From contig JAPMOS010000026.1 in assembly GCA_027972325.1 (NCBI GenBank), positions 144,001 to 208,000 on the forward strand: DNA of 64,000 bases. The letters run 5' to 3'. Within the stretch, counting starts at the first letter, position 1; each line of letters begins with the position of its first letter. The DNA is from Paratrimastix pyriformis. Lineage: Eukaryota; Preaxostyla; Paratrimastigidae. The translations under genes and the position numbers were made by a program. Below, piece after piece: positions 63,223-64,000 of this stretch. The notes under the pieces were generated by a model, which did no database searches, was not told the DNA's origin, and worked only from the letters and a program-made list of their open reading frames with translations.

Positions 63223-63999
63223 TCAATTCTTGAGGATCTCAACCCACTTTGGATCTTCAATAAAATTCTGTAAAGCAACAGTATCTTTCGGTGTTCTAAA
63301 TGTTTGCTTGCAATAAAACGACCTTATTTTATCGAAATGCCTGAATAAATCGATATCTCCTGCATGTTCTATTCGATGATTATCCAAATCTTCTCGAAAC
63401 CGTAAATAATCATCATAATGGTCTGCGATTTGGAACAAACATCGAATGTCACCACGATTGGTCACATTTGCATCAACATCTATATTCACGTTATTATAAT
63501 TATAACATTGATTGATCTCATAATTATGTTTGCCTAAGTATTTAATAAGCGTTGTGCATCCAGGGGCATCCAATTGCAGTTTATTATTTGCTCGGCAGTT
63601 GATCTGAATATAGTTGATTGCCTCATCAAAACATTTTATCATTTCAGTCATCAATACAATTTGATATAACATCCGATGCATATCAGGCTCGAAGTATTCG
63701 AAAAGCTTGCGTTTACTCCATGATTGAAGTGTCTTCAAATTATCTAGTTGTTCAGTCAAATATTTCTGTACTTTTTCGACAAAACCGTCCACGTGTGGAC
63801 GTAGATCATCTCTCAACCACATAAACTCCGCATCTTCCATGAGTTTCTTTGAATGAACGACATCATTTTGTTGTTCCAGATGCCATAAAATCCGACTATA
63901 CATACCCCATCCAAGAACATTCAGTATTTTTCGGATCTCTGGTAGATTGGTATTACATTGGGAGTCAAAAAATGCGATGAGATTCTCAATTCGTTTCAT
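63223..63999 (-). CDS. Unknown 258-residue protein
   Basis: Complete minus-strand frame from ATG at 63,999 to a stop at 63,223. Helix-rich (ENLIAFFDSQCNTNLPEIRK, MYSRILWHLEQQ), with a C-terminal region HFDKIRSFYCKQTF. AT-rich codons match the element. No capsid-like jelly-roll pattern or known domain is recognised. Confidence 0.5.
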   Translation of the reverse strand: MKRIENLIAFFDSQCNTNLPEIRKILNVLGWGMYSRILWHLEQQNDVVHSKKLMEDAEFMWLRDDLRPHVDGFVEKVQKYLTEQLDNLKTLQSWSKRKLFEYFEPDMHRMLYQIVLMTEMIKCFDEAINYIQINCRANNKLQLDAPGCTTLIKYLGKHNYEINQCYNYNNVNIDVDANVTNRGDIRCLFQIADHYDDYLRFREDLDNHRIEHAGDIDLFRHFDKIRSFYCKQTFRTPKDTVALQNFIEDPKWVEILKN

Positions 64000-64000
64000 G

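Larger units (their letters stand above)
55851..64000. mobile_element. Polinton-like (virus-like) element, partial, fossil
   Basis: AT-rich block with an rve integrase, a family B DNA polymerase of protein-primed type, an SF1 helicase and several small genes, the gene set expected of Polintons and Polinton-like viruses. Capsid, penton, packaging ATPase and protease genes are not seen before the window ends. Terminal repeats were not identified, unless the C-rich tract or the CGTCATA tract belongs to one. The element looks broken in several of its genes (at least four breaks), yet long frames persist, so it is of moderate age. Confidence 0.75.

Noticed and set aside
55851-64000. Major capsid protein among the unknown genes
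   Set aside because: None of the small frames shows a jelly-roll-like pattern or adequate length; I leave them as unknown.

Overview
The window looks like nuclear DNA of a unicellular eukaryote (protist or alga) that I cannot name. Signs are spliceosomal-type junctions (a long pyrimidine tract ending in CAG at 9,684), low-complexity host proteins, two kinds of non-LTR retrotransposon (LINE), terminal-inverted-repeat elements and a Polinton-like element. I see no bacterial operon structure, no rRNA or tRNA gene and no CRISPR array. Base composition changes sharply along the window: very GC-rich host genes and LINEs, roughly even composition in a virus-type helicase (52.5-55.1 kb), and AT-rich DNA in the Polinton-like part (55.9-64 kb).

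Region 1 (1-11.4 kb) is host-like and probably made of multi-exon genes. Two plus-strand genes (1,399 and 6,648) are paralogues. Each faces a minus-strand gene rich in acidic runs, Pro/Ala/Lys repeats or 21-residue heptad-like repeats. A plus-strand gene at 8.0-10.15 kb has repeat-filled introns and a polyglutamine last exon.

Region 2 (11.6-51.9 kb) is a nest of mobile elements. A LINE here named the USP-LINE was inserted into AT-rich DNA. On the minus strand it encodes a ubiquitin-protease-like domain, an APE endonuclease, a reverse transcriptase, RNase H with a zinc knuckle, and a methyltransferase-like domain. It is now split in three (51.9-51.0, 45.9-42.0 and 34.9-32.2 kb). One interruption is a second LINE (45.9-51.0 kb) with a GIY-YIG nuclease domain, RT, RNase H and restriction-like endonuclease. 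The other is a 7.1-kb pair of terminal-inverted-repeat elements, alpha and beta (34.9-42.0 kb). The 3' half of the USP-LINE with its alpha-beta pair also occurs at 16.9-27.5 kb as a long direct duplication (offset 14,589 bp, no indel seen over about 3.7 kb). An inverted beta-alpha pair (27.6-31.5 kb) lies between the two copies. A further beta-like element (13.0-16.9 kb) carries an alpha-type end and an internal 796-bp block in flipped orientation.

Region 3 (51.9-64 kb) holds an AT-rich repeat tract, a herpes-type origin-binding helicase, a cluster of GTGGCCAC palindromes, a C-rich tract, and part of a Polinton-like element. That part has an rve integrase, a protein-primed-type family B DNA polymerase containing an HNH domain, an SF1 (Pif1-like) helicase and several unknown small genes. 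No capsid gene is visible before the window ends. The virus-like parts are treated here as fossils.
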